Origin: Leptolyngbya sp. BL0902
GTDB taxonomy: Bacteria > Cyanobacteriota > Cyanobacteriia > Phormidesmidales > Phormidesmidaceae
Length of the DNA stretch: 64,000 bases
Direction of reading: 5' to 3'
Assembly (NCBI RefSeq): GCF_016403105.1
Contig: NZ_CP046155.1
Location: 1,922,001 to 1,986,000 of the forward strand
Shown: positions 44,436-54,265 of the stretch, piece by piece
How the letters are laid out: each line of letters starts with the position of its first letter
Position numbering within the stretch: position 1 is the stretch's first letter
Made by a program: the position numbers and the translations under genes
The notes under the pieces: model-generated
The model's input: the letters and a program-made list of their open reading frames with translations, nothing else
What the model was told of the DNA's origin: nothing
The model's database searches: none

Positions 44436-45029
44436 CTATAGGAAGGTGCAGTTTTGGGCCAGGGCCACCTTCAGCAGGGTTTTGTAGTCTCGCTCGGGCA
44501 CGATGTAGGCCCCAAATCGGGCGAGGTGGGGGTTCATCATCTGGGCATCGAACACAATAAAGTGCTGTCGCCGCAGATGTTCCACCAGTTTCACCATGGC
44601 CACTTTAGAGCCTTCCGAAATCCGAAAAAACATGGATTCGCCGATGAACGCGCCGCCGATGGCCAAGCCCAGGATGCCGCCCGCTAGCTCGTTGCCCTGC
44701 CAGGTTTCAAAGCTGTAGGCCCATCCGGTTTGGTAGAGCTCCCAGTAGACCTGCTTCATGTCGTTGGAAATCCAGGTGGTATCTCGGTCGGCGCAGCCTT
44801 CCACCACCTCCTGAAAGGCTTGGTTGATGGCCACCCGGAAGCGGTTTTGGTTCAGGGCTCGACGGAGCGAGGTGGGGTAGCGAAAGCGTTGGTCGAGGGG
44901 AATGAGGGTGCGTTGGCGGCTGGCGTACCAGCCCAGATTATCGCCATCATCATCGGCCATCAAAAAATAGCCCTGGGAGTAGCCGTCAATAATGGCGTCG
45001 ATGTCGTACTTGGGTGGGCGCAAGGTCAC
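44436..45029 (-). CDS. aat: Leucyl/phenylalanyl-tRNA--protein transferase
   Basis: 197 residues from GTG 45029 with GGAGA 6 nt upstream. Aat transfers Leu or Phe to proteins with N-terminal Arg or Lys, marking them for ClpS-ClpAP (N-degron pathway). Signatures: GYFLMADDDGDNLGWYASRQ, RTLIPLDQRFRYPTSLRRAL, WISNDMKQVYWELYQTGWAY, SFETWQGNELAGGILGLAIG, GAFIGESMFFRISEGSKVAM and FDAQMMNPHLARFGA. Slightly shorter than the E. coli enzyme, normal for cyanobacteria. Confidence 0.94.
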   Translation of the reverse strand: MTLRPPKYDIDAIIDGYSQGYFLMADDDGDNLGWYASRQRTLIPLDQRFRYPTSLRRALNQNRFRVAINQAFQEVVEGCADRDTTWISNDMKQVYWELYQTGWAYSFETWQGNELAGGILGLAIGGAFIGESMFFRISEGSKVAMVKLVEHLRRQHFIVFDAQMMNPHLARFGAYIVPERDYKTLLKVALAQNCTFL

Positions 45030-45128
45030 AGGAAGTCTCCGTACCGCTAGTCACTATTATCCTTCAGTCCCTTGGGCTTATCGCTGGTCGCGGGGGCAGT
45101 GGACGCTGAAAAAGCCATGGCAGGTTCC

Positions 45129-45518
45129 CTAGGACTTGGCCCGCAGCAGGGCGACGGAACGGGCCAGACGGGCTTGGGTTTGCACCATAACGGGGCCGCG
45201 CAGGCGGGCTTGCCCCACGATGAGGAGCAGGATGCCTAGGCCACCATTCACCCCAGCCACGGTGGCTACCGATTCTAGCCAGTCCCACCCTAGACGATGG
45301 AGGCCCAGGATAGCCACCCCCTGGAGTAGGATGAGCCCCATAGAAAATAGGCCGATGCCGAGGCTGAGCAACACCACACCGCCCAGGAGGCGCTGACGTT
45401 CGTAGGTGGCTTCCTGCACGGCCACATCCAGGTGTAGATCCACCAGCACCGAAAACAGCCGCACAATGCGCCCCAGGTAAGCCTCCATCCGATCTAGGAC
45501 AGACTCGGAACTAGCCAC
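45129..45518 (-). CDS. Holin-superfamily-like membrane protein
   Basis: 129 residues from GTG 45518, with GGGAGG 5 nt upstream; the start overlaps the upstream gene's stop by 8 nt. Two membrane hairpins (LLGGVVLLSLGIGLFSMGLI and VATVAGVNGGLGILLLIVGQ) in the pattern of the phage-holin-like family often called DUF1469, followed by a basic tail. In cyanobacteria this type is chromosomal and paired with a glycine-zipper protein, as here; no phage genes surround it. Function unknown. Confidence 0.65.
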   Translation of the reverse strand: MASSESVLDRMEAYLGRIVRLFSVLVDLHLDVAVQEATYERQRLLGGVVLLSLGIGLFSMGLILLQGVAILGLHRLGWDWLESVATVAGVNGGLGILLLIVGQARLRGPVMVQTQARLARSVALLRAKS

Positions 45519-46062
45519 GCTTGCCTCCCAACAGCAGTCCTACAATAATGCCTAATCCCAAGGCCATGAGCAGGCTGGTTCCAAGGTTGCGGCGGGCCTT
45601 TTGCTCCAGTTCGGGCAGCAGATCGGCCTTAAAATCCTGCATGAGCTGGTCGGTGCGCTGTTCGAGTTCCCCCAATAGTTGGTCAATGGTGGAGGGTAGG
45701 TCGTTCGAGGTTTCTGGCACCGTTGCGGGGTCTGTCGCGTTGAAAGTTGCTTTGGAGGCTTCTGGCACCGTTGCAGGCGCGGGTTCTGCTGGCCTTGTAT
45801 TCTCCGGCGCGGGTTCTGCAACCGGGTCAGGGGGGGGCTCGGTGGGCAGCAGGCTGGCCAGTTCGGCTAGGTGCCGACGCACCAGGGCGCGGGTGTGGTC
45901 GGTGTGGGTGGCGATGTAGATAACGGTGGCCTCTGGGTCATCGGCGACGTTTTCTAGGGCTTCCTGACTGAGATCGGGCCACTCCTCTAGCATCAGGGGC
46001 ACCAAGTCGGTCAGGGGAAGCGTGGAGAGGGCTGGGCCAGGGCAGGGGTCAGCTAAGGACAT
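45511..46062 (-). CDS. Tail-anchored hypothetical protein with glycine-rich C-terminal helix
   Basis: 183 residues from ATG 46062. N-terminal helical part (PLTDLVPLMLEEWPDLSQEA, then ALVRRHLAELASLLP), a long Pro/Ala/Glu/Thr-rich linker at about 75-125 with repeats of TVPE, a helical segment (IDQLLGELEQRTDQLMQDFK) and a single C-terminal membrane helix, LLMALGLGIIVGLLLGGKRG. The end resembles the ElaB/YqjD/DUF883 tail anchors that bind ribosomes or membranes. It forms an operon with the holin-like gene. Confidence 0.6.
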   Translation of the reverse strand: MSLADPCPGPALSTLPLTDLVPLMLEEWPDLSQEALENVADDPEATVIYIATHTDHTRALVRRHLAELASLLPTEPPPDPVAEPAPENTRPAEPAPATVPEASKATFNATDPATVPETSNDLPSTIDQLLGELEQRTDQLMQDFKADLLPELEQKARRNLGTSLLMALGLGIIVGLLLGGKRG

Positions 46063-46127
46063 GGGAGCTAAAACGCGAGGGCAACGGGCAATAGATAAGG
46101 CTATTCTAGTCCCATCGCCGAACCTGG

Positions 46128-46766
46128 CTAGCGACCCAAATCATGGAGGCGATGGATGGCCTCGGTGCATTGGGCGGTGACGGCTTCTAGGGCATCGCGC
46201 TTGGTGGTGGAGGGGGGGGCAATGGGTTCGCCAATGCGGATGGTGAGGGGCACCGGGCGAGGCAAGGCCAACCCCTTCTTTAGAATGCTGTGATTTCCCC
46301 AAATGCTGACAGGCAGTAGGGTGGCCCCAGCCTTGGCGGCAATCATAGCAGCTCCAATTTTGGGGTTAGGGATGCGGCCATCGGCGGTGCGGGTGCCCTC
46401 TAGGAAGATGCCCACCGCCCAGCCTTGGTCAAGCTGTTTCAAGGCTTCGCGAATGGCGCTACGGTCGGCACTGCCCCGCTTAACGGGATAGGCTCCGTAG
46501 AGGGTAATGGCCTGTTTGAGGACGGGCACCTGAAACAGTTCCTCCTTGGCCATGTAAGACACCGGGCGGCGCACGGCGGCGGACAATAGCGGCGGGTCGA
46601 AGTCGCTGGCGTGGTTAGCCACCACCAGGAGTTTGCCCGTCATGGGCACGTTTTCGGCCCCATGCACCCGGCCCCGAAAGTAGGTGTGAAACAGCGGACT
46701 CACCACCGTCCACTTAAACAGGTGATAGAGCAGCAGATTAACGGCAGGTTCGCGATCACGGCCCAT
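46128..46766 (-). CDS. plsC: 1-acyl-sn-glycerol-3-phosphate acyltransferase
   Basis: 212 residues from ATG 46766, preceded by GAGG; a TTG two codons upstream is in frame. Acyltransferase motifs: NHASDFDPPLL (catalytic His and Asp), YGAYPVKRGSADRSAIREAL, GIFLEGTRTADGRIP and AGATLLPVSIWG. It adds the second acyl chain to lysophosphatidate in membrane lipid synthesis. It lies 25 nt after fabD on the same strand, which links acyl-chain synthesis with its use. Confidence 0.9.
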   Translation of the reverse strand: MGRDREPAVNLLLYHLFKWTVVSPLFHTYFRGRVHGAENVPMTGKLLVVANHASDFDPPLLSAAVRRPVSYMAKEELFQVPVLKQAITLYGAYPVKRGSADRSAIREALKQLDQGWAVGIFLEGTRTADGRIPNPKIGAAMIAAKAGATLLPVSIWGNHSILKKGLALPRPVPLTIRIGEPIAPPSTTKRDALEAVTAQCTEAIHRLHDLGR

Positions 46767-46791
46767 GGTCAAGTCCTCGGAGGGGAAGTAT

Positions 46792-47679
46792 CTAGCCCTG
46801 GGCCTCTAGCTGGGCTAGGGTGCCCACGTTGACTAGGGCCAACTCTTTGCAGGTGCGCTTAATTAGCCCGGTGAGCACGTTTCCTGGCCCCACTTCGACC
46901 ACGGTATCGATGCCGAGGCTGGGCAGGGCAAGGCTAATTTCGCGCCAGCGCACCGATCCGGTCATTTGCTGCACTAGGCGCTGTTTCAAGACCGATCCCT
47001 CGGTGGCGGGGGTGGGGTCTACGTTGGAGAGTACGGGCACCTGAGCCTCGCGGAAGGTCACGGGCTCTAGCACCGTCGCAAAGGTCTCTGCCGCCGAGGC
47101 CATTAGGGGCGAGTGGAAGGCTCCGCTGACGTTGAGCTTCACGGCTCGCTTGGCCTTGACGGCTCCCATCACGGCCTCGACGGCGGCGGGGGTGCCAGAG
47201 ATCACGACCTGGCCAGGGTTGTTGTCGTTAGCTAGCACGGCCCCAGGGTTGGCGGCGAGTTGGGCCATCAGGTCGTCCATATCGAACCCTAGCAGGGCCG
47301 CCATCATGCCGTCGCTGGCTGCGGCCATCAGTTCCGCCCGCTGCTTAACCAGGGCCAACCCGTCGGCAAAGTCAAACACCCCAGCGGCATAGAGGGCCAC
47401 GTATTCCCCTAGGCTGTGCCCTGCGACGGCGGCGGGAGACTGGCCCCGCTCCTTCAGAAAATCCACCAGCAGGGTTTCTAGCACGTACAGGCAGGGCTGG
47501 GTGTAGCGGGTGTTGGAGACCTTGTCTGCGGCGTCTTGGATCACCTCCGGCACCGACCAGCCCAGTACCGCCTCGGCCTCGGCAAACCGGGCCTGGGCCT
47601 GGGGTAAGTCGGCCAAATCCATTCCCATCCCAATGGCTTGGGAACCCTGACCCGGAAAGACCCATGCTGCTGTGGTCAT
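46792..47679 (-). CDS. fabD: Malonyl-CoA:acyl-carrier-protein transacylase
   Basis: 295 residues from ATG 47679 (MTTAAWVFPGQGSQAIGMGM); the longer frame to 47736 is not conserved. It loads malonate on acyl-carrier protein for fatty-acid synthesis. The nucleophile elbow is AGHSLGEYVAL, the Arg is in LVKQRAELM, and the catalytic His is in SGAFHSPLM. The end EVGPGNVLTGLIKR is family-typical. First of the fabD-plsC pair; fabH and acpP are not adjacent. Confidence 0.95.
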   Translation of the reverse strand: MTTAAWVFPGQGSQAIGMGMDLADLPQAQARFAEAEAVLGWSVPEVIQDAADKVSNTRYTQPCLYVLETLLVDFLKERGQSPAAVAGHSLGEYVALYAAGVFDFADGLALVKQRAELMAAASDGMMAALLGFDMDDLMAQLAANPGAVLANDNNPGQVVISGTPAAVEAVMGAVKAKRAVKLNVSGAFHSPLMASAAETFATVLEPVTFREAQVPVLSNVDPTPATEGSVLKQRLVQQMTGSVRWREISLALPSLGIDTVVEVGPGNVLTGLIKRTCKELALVNVGTLAQLEAQG

Positions 47680-47931
47680 TGCTGTTCTACCCTCTCCTGC
47701 GCGAACGGTGTGGTTGTGTGGTGGCTGACTGGTCACACGGAATGAGGTTAATGTCTCACAAAACCGTTCACCCAGAACAGTCTGTCTGCCAAAACCTGTG
47801 GGTACAGGGGCCGTGCCGACAGCCGGAAACCGTGGCTACCATAGTGCTAAGTCGCTATTCCCGCCTGTGCGTTGAATTATTTTCGTTTGCGGATTTACAT
47901 TGCCCTGCGCGTTAGCCTGCATCGGCTGGAG

Positions 47932-48435
47932 ATGGCGGTAAAAACGCGCCCTCGCTGGTCAGATTGGGCGCTAGCGGCGGGGCTGTTGGCGGGCTATAGC
48001 ATCCTTATCCTGCCCTTGGGGTTTTGGCATCACTGGCTGACGCTGGGGGTGGCGCTACCGTGGCCCCAGGGGGTGGGGCTGGCGGCGCGGGTGCTGGTCA
48101 TTCCGGCCCTCACCGAGGAAGGCTTTTGGCGGGTGCTGATGTTGCCCCACAAAACCGAAATCCTCACCCCTCGCAAGCGCTGGCTGGTGGGAGTGCCCAT
48201 GCTGGGCCTTTTTGTGCTGATGCATGGGATCAGCAGCCTCACCCTCTATCCCCAGGGGTTTCCGACCTTTATCTCACCGATGTTTCTGCTGTCGGCTACC
48301 CTGCTAGGGCTGATTTGCACCCTGGCCTACTGGGCCTCTGGGTCGGGCTGGGTTCCGGTGGCAATGCATTGGCTGGTGGTGTTTGTGTGGCTGATGTTTT
48401 TGGGCGGATATAGCCAACTGGGGCTGGGCGGCTAG
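47932..48435 (+). CDS. CPBP-family intramembrane glutamic endopeptidase-like protein
   Basis: 167 residues from ATG 47932; an earlier TTG at 47872 would add 20 residues. Four to five membrane segments. The CPBP/ABI motifs are present but abbreviated: LTEEGFWRVL (EExxxR), MHGISSL (FxxxH type) and MHWLVVFVW (HxxxN position, with no Asn). In other bacteria such proteins cut membrane-anchored proteins or confer immunity to bacteriocins. It is short for the family, so it may be a minimal or inactive member. Confidence 0.72.
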   Translation: MAVKTRPRWSDWALAAGLLAGYSILILPLGFWHHWLTLGVALPWPQGVGLAARVLVIPALTEEGFWRVLMLPHKTEILTPRKRWLVGVPMLGLFVLMHGISSLTLYPQGFPTFISPMFLLSATLLGLICTLAYWASGSGWVPVAMHWLVVFVWLMFLGGYSQLGLGG

Positions 48436-48479
48436 AAAAACCCCTGACTCGCTGGTCTCGTGGGCGAGGCAGGTCAGGG
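48435..48479 (-). terminator. Stem-loop with T-run downstream of groEL
   Basis: On the minus strand CCCTGAC (48479-48473) pairs with GTCAGGG (48448-48442), with an inner TCGC/GCGA, followed by GTTTTT at 48441-48436. It lies about 90 bases after the groEL stop. Confidence 0.55.
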
Positions 48480-48566
48480 TGGATGCGGCTGAATTTGGCC
48501 TAGGGCTGGGCTGTCTTCCCCAACGCCGGATGGATAGGGATTGGGGAAGAACGGGGAGCTACGACC

Positions 48567-50321
<1,755 letters not shown>

Positions 50322-50633
50322 TTAACCTAGGGCGGCGAGGATATCGGACTCGCGCAGGAGCACGTAATCGTCGCTGCCGAGTTTGATGTCGGTGCCAGCG
50401 TACTTGGAATACAGCACCTTGTCGCCCACCTTCACTTCGATGGCCTGGTAGCTGCCGTCATCGTTGCGCTTGCCGGGGCCAACTTGAATTACTTCGCCAA
50501 CCTGGGGCTTTTCCTTGGCGGTGTCGGGCAGCAAAATGCCCCCAGCGGTCTTTTCTTCAGCTTCGCTCACCTTCACCAAGATGCGATCCCCTAGGGGCTT
50601 CACGGTGGACGCATTTAGGGTAACAGCGGCCAT
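50322..50633 (-). CDS. groES: 10-kDa co-chaperonin GroES
   Basis: 103 residues from ATG 50633 ([20 protein letters not shown]). The mobile loop [20 protein letters not shown] that docks on GroEL is present, as are [11 protein letters not shown] (roof hairpin), [14 protein letters not shown] and the [13 protein letters not shown] end. 120 nt separate it from groEL. It is controlled by the CIRCE element about 120 nt upstream. Confidence 0.98.
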   Translation of the reverse strand: MAAVTLNASTVKPLGDRILVKVSEAEEKTAGGILLPDTAKEKPQVGEVIQVGPGKRNDDGSYQAIEVKVGDKVLYSKYAGTDIKLGSDDYVLLRESDILAALG

Positions 50634-50751
50634 AGTATTCCTCCATTCACTAACAGCATAAGAAGGCTGGAAATTCGCAACAGCAAAGGGCAAACCTGCA
50701 ACGGTAAGGAACAGGTCTATGTCCCTGAACTGCCGATTTTCCTGGGAGGGT

Positions 50752-50798
50752 GCCGGATAAATTAGCACTCTCACCACCTGAGTGCTAATTTATCCGGC
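50752..50798. promoter_or_regulatory. CIRCE operator (HrcA site) with extended arms
   Basis: The exact consensus TTAGCACTC (50762-50770), nine bases, GAGTGCTAA (50780-50788). The complementarity continues outward to 19-bp perfect arms (50752-50770 and 50780-50798), well beyond the usual 9 bp. CIRCE is the binding site of the heat-shock repressor HrcA in front of groESL. Confidence 0.95.
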
Positions 50799-50815
50799 CA
50801 TCCCCGCTTCGACAA
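50787..50815 (-). promoter_or_regulatory. groESL promoter overlapping CIRCE
   Basis: Minus strand TTGTCG (50815-50810), 17-nt spacer, TAAATT (50792-50787). The -10 lies within the first CIRCE arm, so HrcA binding would cover it. Confidence 0.55.
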
Positions 50816-50876
50816 TTCTTTGCTAGGTGTGGTTTGCCGAACTTCGGCCAGTGGTTGCCTTGGCTAGTGATATGCC

Positions 50877-51797
50877 CTACAGCCGATGGCGACGGAAGAC
50901 CTCGGTAGCGGCCCGGTGCAGCAGCGAATGACGGTAAATCAGGTCGTCCATGGCATCGCCATAGCCGCCACCGATGACGCAAGCGACGGGATATCCAGCG
51001 GCGATGCAAGTTTCTAGCACCCAATGGTCGCGCTGGTAAAGCCCGGTATTGGTGAGGGCCAGCTTGCCCAGGCGATCCTCGCGGTGGGGGTCGGCCCCGG
51101 CATCGTAGATCACCAGGTCGGGCTGCACCTGGCTCAGCAAATCCGGCACATACTGGGCCAGGGTGTGCAGATAGGCGTCGTCCTCCATACCCACGGGTAG
51201 GGGCACGTCTAAATCGCTGGTTTGCTTGCGGGCTGGAAAGTTGGCGTCGCAGTGCATGGAAAAGGTGAACACGCTGGGGTCATCCCGAAAAATCCAGGCG
51301 GTGCCGTCCCCCTGATGGACGTCCAGGTCAATCACCAGTACCCGCTGCACCTGGCCCTGCTGCTGCAATACGCGGGCGGCAATGGCGATGTCGTTAAAAA
51401 TGCAAAAACCCGCCCCGTAATCGGGAAAGGCATGGTGGGTGCCGCCAGCGGTGTTGCAGGCCAGCCCCCGACTGAGGGCCAGCTTGGCTGTAAGAATGGT
51501 GCCCCCCACCGCTGTGCAGGTGCGCTTCACCAGGGCCGCACTCCAGGGTAGGCCAATGCGCCGTTGCAGCTTGGGGTCTAGGGTGCCCTGCTGATAAGCC
51601 TGCACATAGGGGGGGCGATGCACCAGCTCCAGCCAGTCTGAGCTGGGGGCTCCGGGGTGGTAAATTTGGTCGGTAGTAATCACCCCATCCTTCAGCAGCC
51701 GATCCTTCAGTAGGGCAAACTTCGGCATGGGAAAACGGTGCCCCTCCGGCAGTGGGGCCACATAGTCGGGATGAAAAATAATCGGCAGATCGCTCAA
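50877..51797 (-). CDS. Histone-deacetylase-superfamily amidohydrolase
   Basis: 306 residues from a TTG at 51797 (SDLPIIFHPDYVAPLPEGHR); no ATG precedes the conserved start, so the initiator is uncertain. Zinc deacetylase signatures: GGTHHAFPDYGAGFCIFNDI (His-His pair), VLVIDLDVHQGDGTAWIF (zinc Asp and His), VIYDAGADPHREDRLG (zinc Asp) and CVIGGGYGDAMDDL (transition-state region, Tyr as expected). Bacterial members remove acetyl groups from small amines or proteins; the substrate is not known. Divergent neighbour of groESL? No: it lies upstream of groESL on the same strand. Confidence 0.88.
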   Translation of the reverse strand: MSDLPIIFHPDYVAPLPEGHRFPMPKFALLKDRLLKDGVITTDQIYHPGAPSSDWLELVHRPPYVQAYQQGTLDPKLQRRIGLPWSAALVKRTCTAVGGTILTAKLALSRGLACNTAGGTHHAFPDYGAGFCIFNDIAIAARVLQQQGQVQRVLVIDLDVHQGDGTAWIFRDDPSVFTFSMHCDANFPARKQTSDLDVPLPVGMEDDAYLHTLAQYVPDLLSQVQPDLVIYDAGADPHREDRLGKLALTNTGLYQRDHWVLETCIAAGYPVACVIGGGYGDAMDDLIYRHSLLHRAATEVFRRHRL

Positions 51798-51899
51798 GGC
51801 CCAGTCTAGAATGCCCCATTGGCGATCATGCCAGCGGAATCCCTATCTCGCAAGGCAAAACCCCAGGAAAAAGAGGCGTCTTTCCCAAAAACTAGGCCA

Positions 51900-52814
51900 T
51901 CACATCAAGGACGACAGGGAACGCCGCTGCCGCAGATCCAGGGCATGGGCCAAGCTGTCCTCTTCCCAGTCGAGGGGGTGGGCTTCCTCGTCGGGCAAGA
52001 CCTCCGGCTGGTGAGGATCGGCGGCTTCTGTACCCTGGGGGCTAGGCGGCATCACCTGGGCGGGGGCCGGAGGCGCGGGAGACGGACGGGGCGGACGCGG
52101 AGCCTGCATGGGGGCGCGGGGCACGGGGGCAACTGCGCCTGCCTTGCCAGCTTGGGCCGCATCCACCGAATCATCAAACAAGTTCATGGCCAGATCGTCC
52201 GCCATCGCCCCGTCGGCATCTGCCAAGGTCAACGGTAGGGTATCTCTCACGGCGCGGGCACCCTGCACAATCACGGCATCCCGTTCGGGAGAATAGGGCC
52301 GCAGCCGCTTTGGCCCGGTAGGAGTAGGAGGCTTGGGCTTTACCCGGCGCACCCGACGCACCCGGCGTTTGACCCGGCGGCGGTGGACGGTTTTAGCCTG
52401 TTGGGTAATCACCCAGCTCCCTAGGGCACAAAGCCCCACCAAACTGCTAAAGCCCCACAGAGTCACTTTGGTCTTTTGGCGCGGGAGGGCGGTAACGCTG
52501 GTGGATGCGGTAGCCCCCAGGGGATCTGCTGCCGCTGGGTTGGCCTCTGATCGGGGCTGGGGGATCGCCACAGAGCGGGGTGTCTGTACCGGAGATGGCC
52601 CTGTGGCTGTTCGATCCGGGTTGTTAAACACCAGGCGCTGCGCGGCCACCGCCGCCACACAAATTGTGATGAGCCACAAACTGCCCAGCACCGTCAGCGG
52701 ACGATGGGACAGCAACCTTACCCAAAATCGAGGGGAACTGGGCACGGGCGCTTGAGTCGCCGAAAAAAGCGCGTTAGGGCTGGGGGGGGAATGCTTCCCG
52801 GTATCTCGCACCAT
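51900..52814 (-). CDS. Conserved cyanobacterial hypothetical membrane protein
   Basis: 304 residues from ATG 52814. Two membrane helices (LTVLGSLWLITICVAAVAAQ and TLWGFSSLVGLCALGSWVIT) with a Pro/Ala/Thr-rich loop between, then a strikingly basic stretch (HRRRVKRRVRRVRRVKPKPP), a short conserved part (DAVIVQGARAVRDTLPLTLA), a Pro/Ala-rich linker and the acidic end EAHPLDWEEDSLAHALDLRQ. The basic patch after the second helix suggests that the C-terminal half is cytoplasmic and may bind lipid or nucleic acid. I do not recognise a named family. Confidence 0.55.
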   Translation of the reverse strand: MVRDTGKHSPPSPNALFSATQAPVPSSPRFWVRLLSHRPLTVLGSLWLITICVAAVAAQRLVFNNPDRTATGPSPVQTPRSVAIPQPRSEANPAAADPLGATASTSVTALPRQKTKVTLWGFSSLVGLCALGSWVITQQAKTVHRRRVKRRVRRVRRVKPKPPTPTGPKRLRPYSPERDAVIVQGARAVRDTLPLTLADADGAMADDLAMNLFDDSVDAAQAGKAGAVAPVPRAPMQAPRPPRPSPAPPAPAQVMPPSPQGTEAADPHQPEVLPDEEAHPLDWEEDSLAHALDLRQRRSLSSLM

Positions 52815-53269
52815 GGTAAGTGACCTAAGTCTAACGAGTCGCCTCGGCCTCTGAACCCAGCAGAAGCCTAGGACTGACTATAAGGATAGCGAGGAGCGCA
52901 GAATATAGCGTCGTTTTTTGGCCACGGGCCGAAGGTCTTCTCGAACCCAGGCAACCCGTCCGTGGACTTGCCAGCCGTTCTCACCCTATTCAAGCAGGTA
53001 GATGAAAGCCATGGTTCAAGGGGGCTTGCCAGTCTTTTCCCTTAGCCCCCTTGGCTTGGACGGTACAAATCACGATACAAATCACGATGCAAATCATCGA
53101 GAAACCATGCGACAGCCCGGAAGAAACGCGACTCTCCATCTGCCTGTAGGCCATGATTTAGGGCGAACAGCCGATAAGCTAGAGACGGCTAACATTTTTG
53201 TGGGCCATGCGGTGCCCCCAGGGGCCCTAGCTAGATCGTTACGCTAACCTGCCCATCGAGGTACCTGTT
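52815..53269. other. Intergenic region with a 12-bp tandem repeat
   Basis: 455 bases between divergent genes. At 53065-53100 lie three 12-bp units (ACAAATCACGAT twice, then GCAAATCATCGA). A frame of 81 codons (53002-53247) crosses it but has the composition of non-coding DNA and no ribosome-binding site. No other signal seen. Confidence 0.45.
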
Positions 53270-54241
53270 GTGACCGTGTCCCCCCAGGGGTCTTCCCCGC
53301 GCCTACGCTTTCGCCAAAATCCCCTGCGTTGGCTCTATGCCCTATGGAAATTTTGGCGACCCCATACGGTCATCGGCACTAGCCTCAGCGTGTTAGGCAT
53401 CGCCATCATCGTGCTGGCGGATGGAGCCACAACCTCGGTGCCCAACGGGTTGGGGATGGTAGGCACTGCCCTCGCAGCTTGTCTGCTGGGCAACCTCTAT
53501 ATTGTGGGCCTCAACCAACTGGAGGACATTGCCATTGACCGCGTCAACAAGCCCCACCTGCCCCTGGCGGCGGGGGAATTTACGATCTCCGATGGCCGCT
53601 GGATTGTGGCCCTGGCCGGAGTGGGCGCGGTGGCCGTGGCGGCGGGGGGCGGGCGCTGGCTCCTGGGCACCGTGGGCCTCAGCTTGATGATTGGCACCGC
53701 CTATTCCTTGCCTCCCCTGCGGCTCAAGCGGTTTCCCTTTTGGGCGTCCTTCTGCATCTTGGCGGTGCGGGGAGCGGTGGTCAACCTGGGGCTGTTTCTG
53801 CACTTTAGCCAGCGGCTGGGTCAGCCCTTGGCCATTCCGGGCCGGGTGTGGGCTTTGACGGTGTTTATCCTCCTATTCAGCATTGCCATCGCCCTTTTCA
53901 AGGATATTCCCGACATCGAAGGAGATCGCCGCTACGGCATTCGCACCCTTTCCCTCCACCTAGGCCAGCGCCCGGTGTTTAACCTCGCGAGGGGCTTGCT
54001 TACCGTGGGCTATGGGGGGATGGTGCTGGTGGGGCCTTGGCTGGCGGGGGTCAATCGGCCCCTGTTGATCGTCACCCACCTGCTTGCCCTCGCCGCCCTG
54101 TGGATTGCCAGCTTTCGGGTTGCCCCCCTCCATCCCCACCGCCCTGGGGCTACTCTCTCCTACCCCAACTTCTACCAATTCATCTGGAAACTCTTTTTTC
54201 TGGAGTACCTCATCTTTCCCCTTGCCTGCTGGCTTGCCTAG
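53270..54241 (+). CDS. Homogentisate phytyltransferase (UbiA family)
   Basis: 323 residues from GTG 53270 with GAGG 8 nt upstream. It joins homogentisate and phytyl diphosphate, the committed step to tocopherol in the thylakoid or plasma membrane. Visible: WKFWRPHTVIGTSLSVLGIA, the first Asp-rich motif NQLEDIAIDRVNKPHLPLAA, a second one in KDIPDIEGDRRYGIRTL, and eight or nine membrane helices. RPHTVIGT and NKPHLPLAAG are specific to the plant-type phytyl/solanesyl group, so the assignment is firm; specificity for phytyl over geranylgeranyl chains cannot be read. Confidence 0.9.
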   Translation: MTVSPQGSSPRLRFRQNPLRWLYALWKFWRPHTVIGTSLSVLGIAIIVLADGATTSVPNGLGMVGTALAACLLGNLYIVGLNQLEDIAIDRVNKPHLPLAAGEFTISDGRWIVALAGVGAVAVAAGGGRWLLGTVGLSLMIGTAYSLPPLRLKRFPFWASFCILAVRGAVVNLGLFLHFSQRLGQPLAIPGRVWALTVFILLFSIAIALFKDIPDIEGDRRYGIRTLSLHLGQRPVFNLARGLLTVGYGGMVLVGPWLAGVNRPLLIVTHLLALAALWIASFRVAPLHPHRPGATLSYPNFYQFIWKLFFLEYLIFPLACWLA

Positions 54242-54265
54242 AGTTCGTTCTCCATGGCGTGAGGC

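Noticed and set aside
52960..53000. TTGAATAGG on the minus strand upstream of the hypothetical gene
   Set aside because: The position of the heptamer reads GTCCACG and the distance to the next gene is too large to call it a ninth copy.
53002..53247. 81-codon plus-strand frame
   Set aside because: Crosses a 12-bp tandem repeat, has no ribosome-binding site and shows no protein-like pattern.
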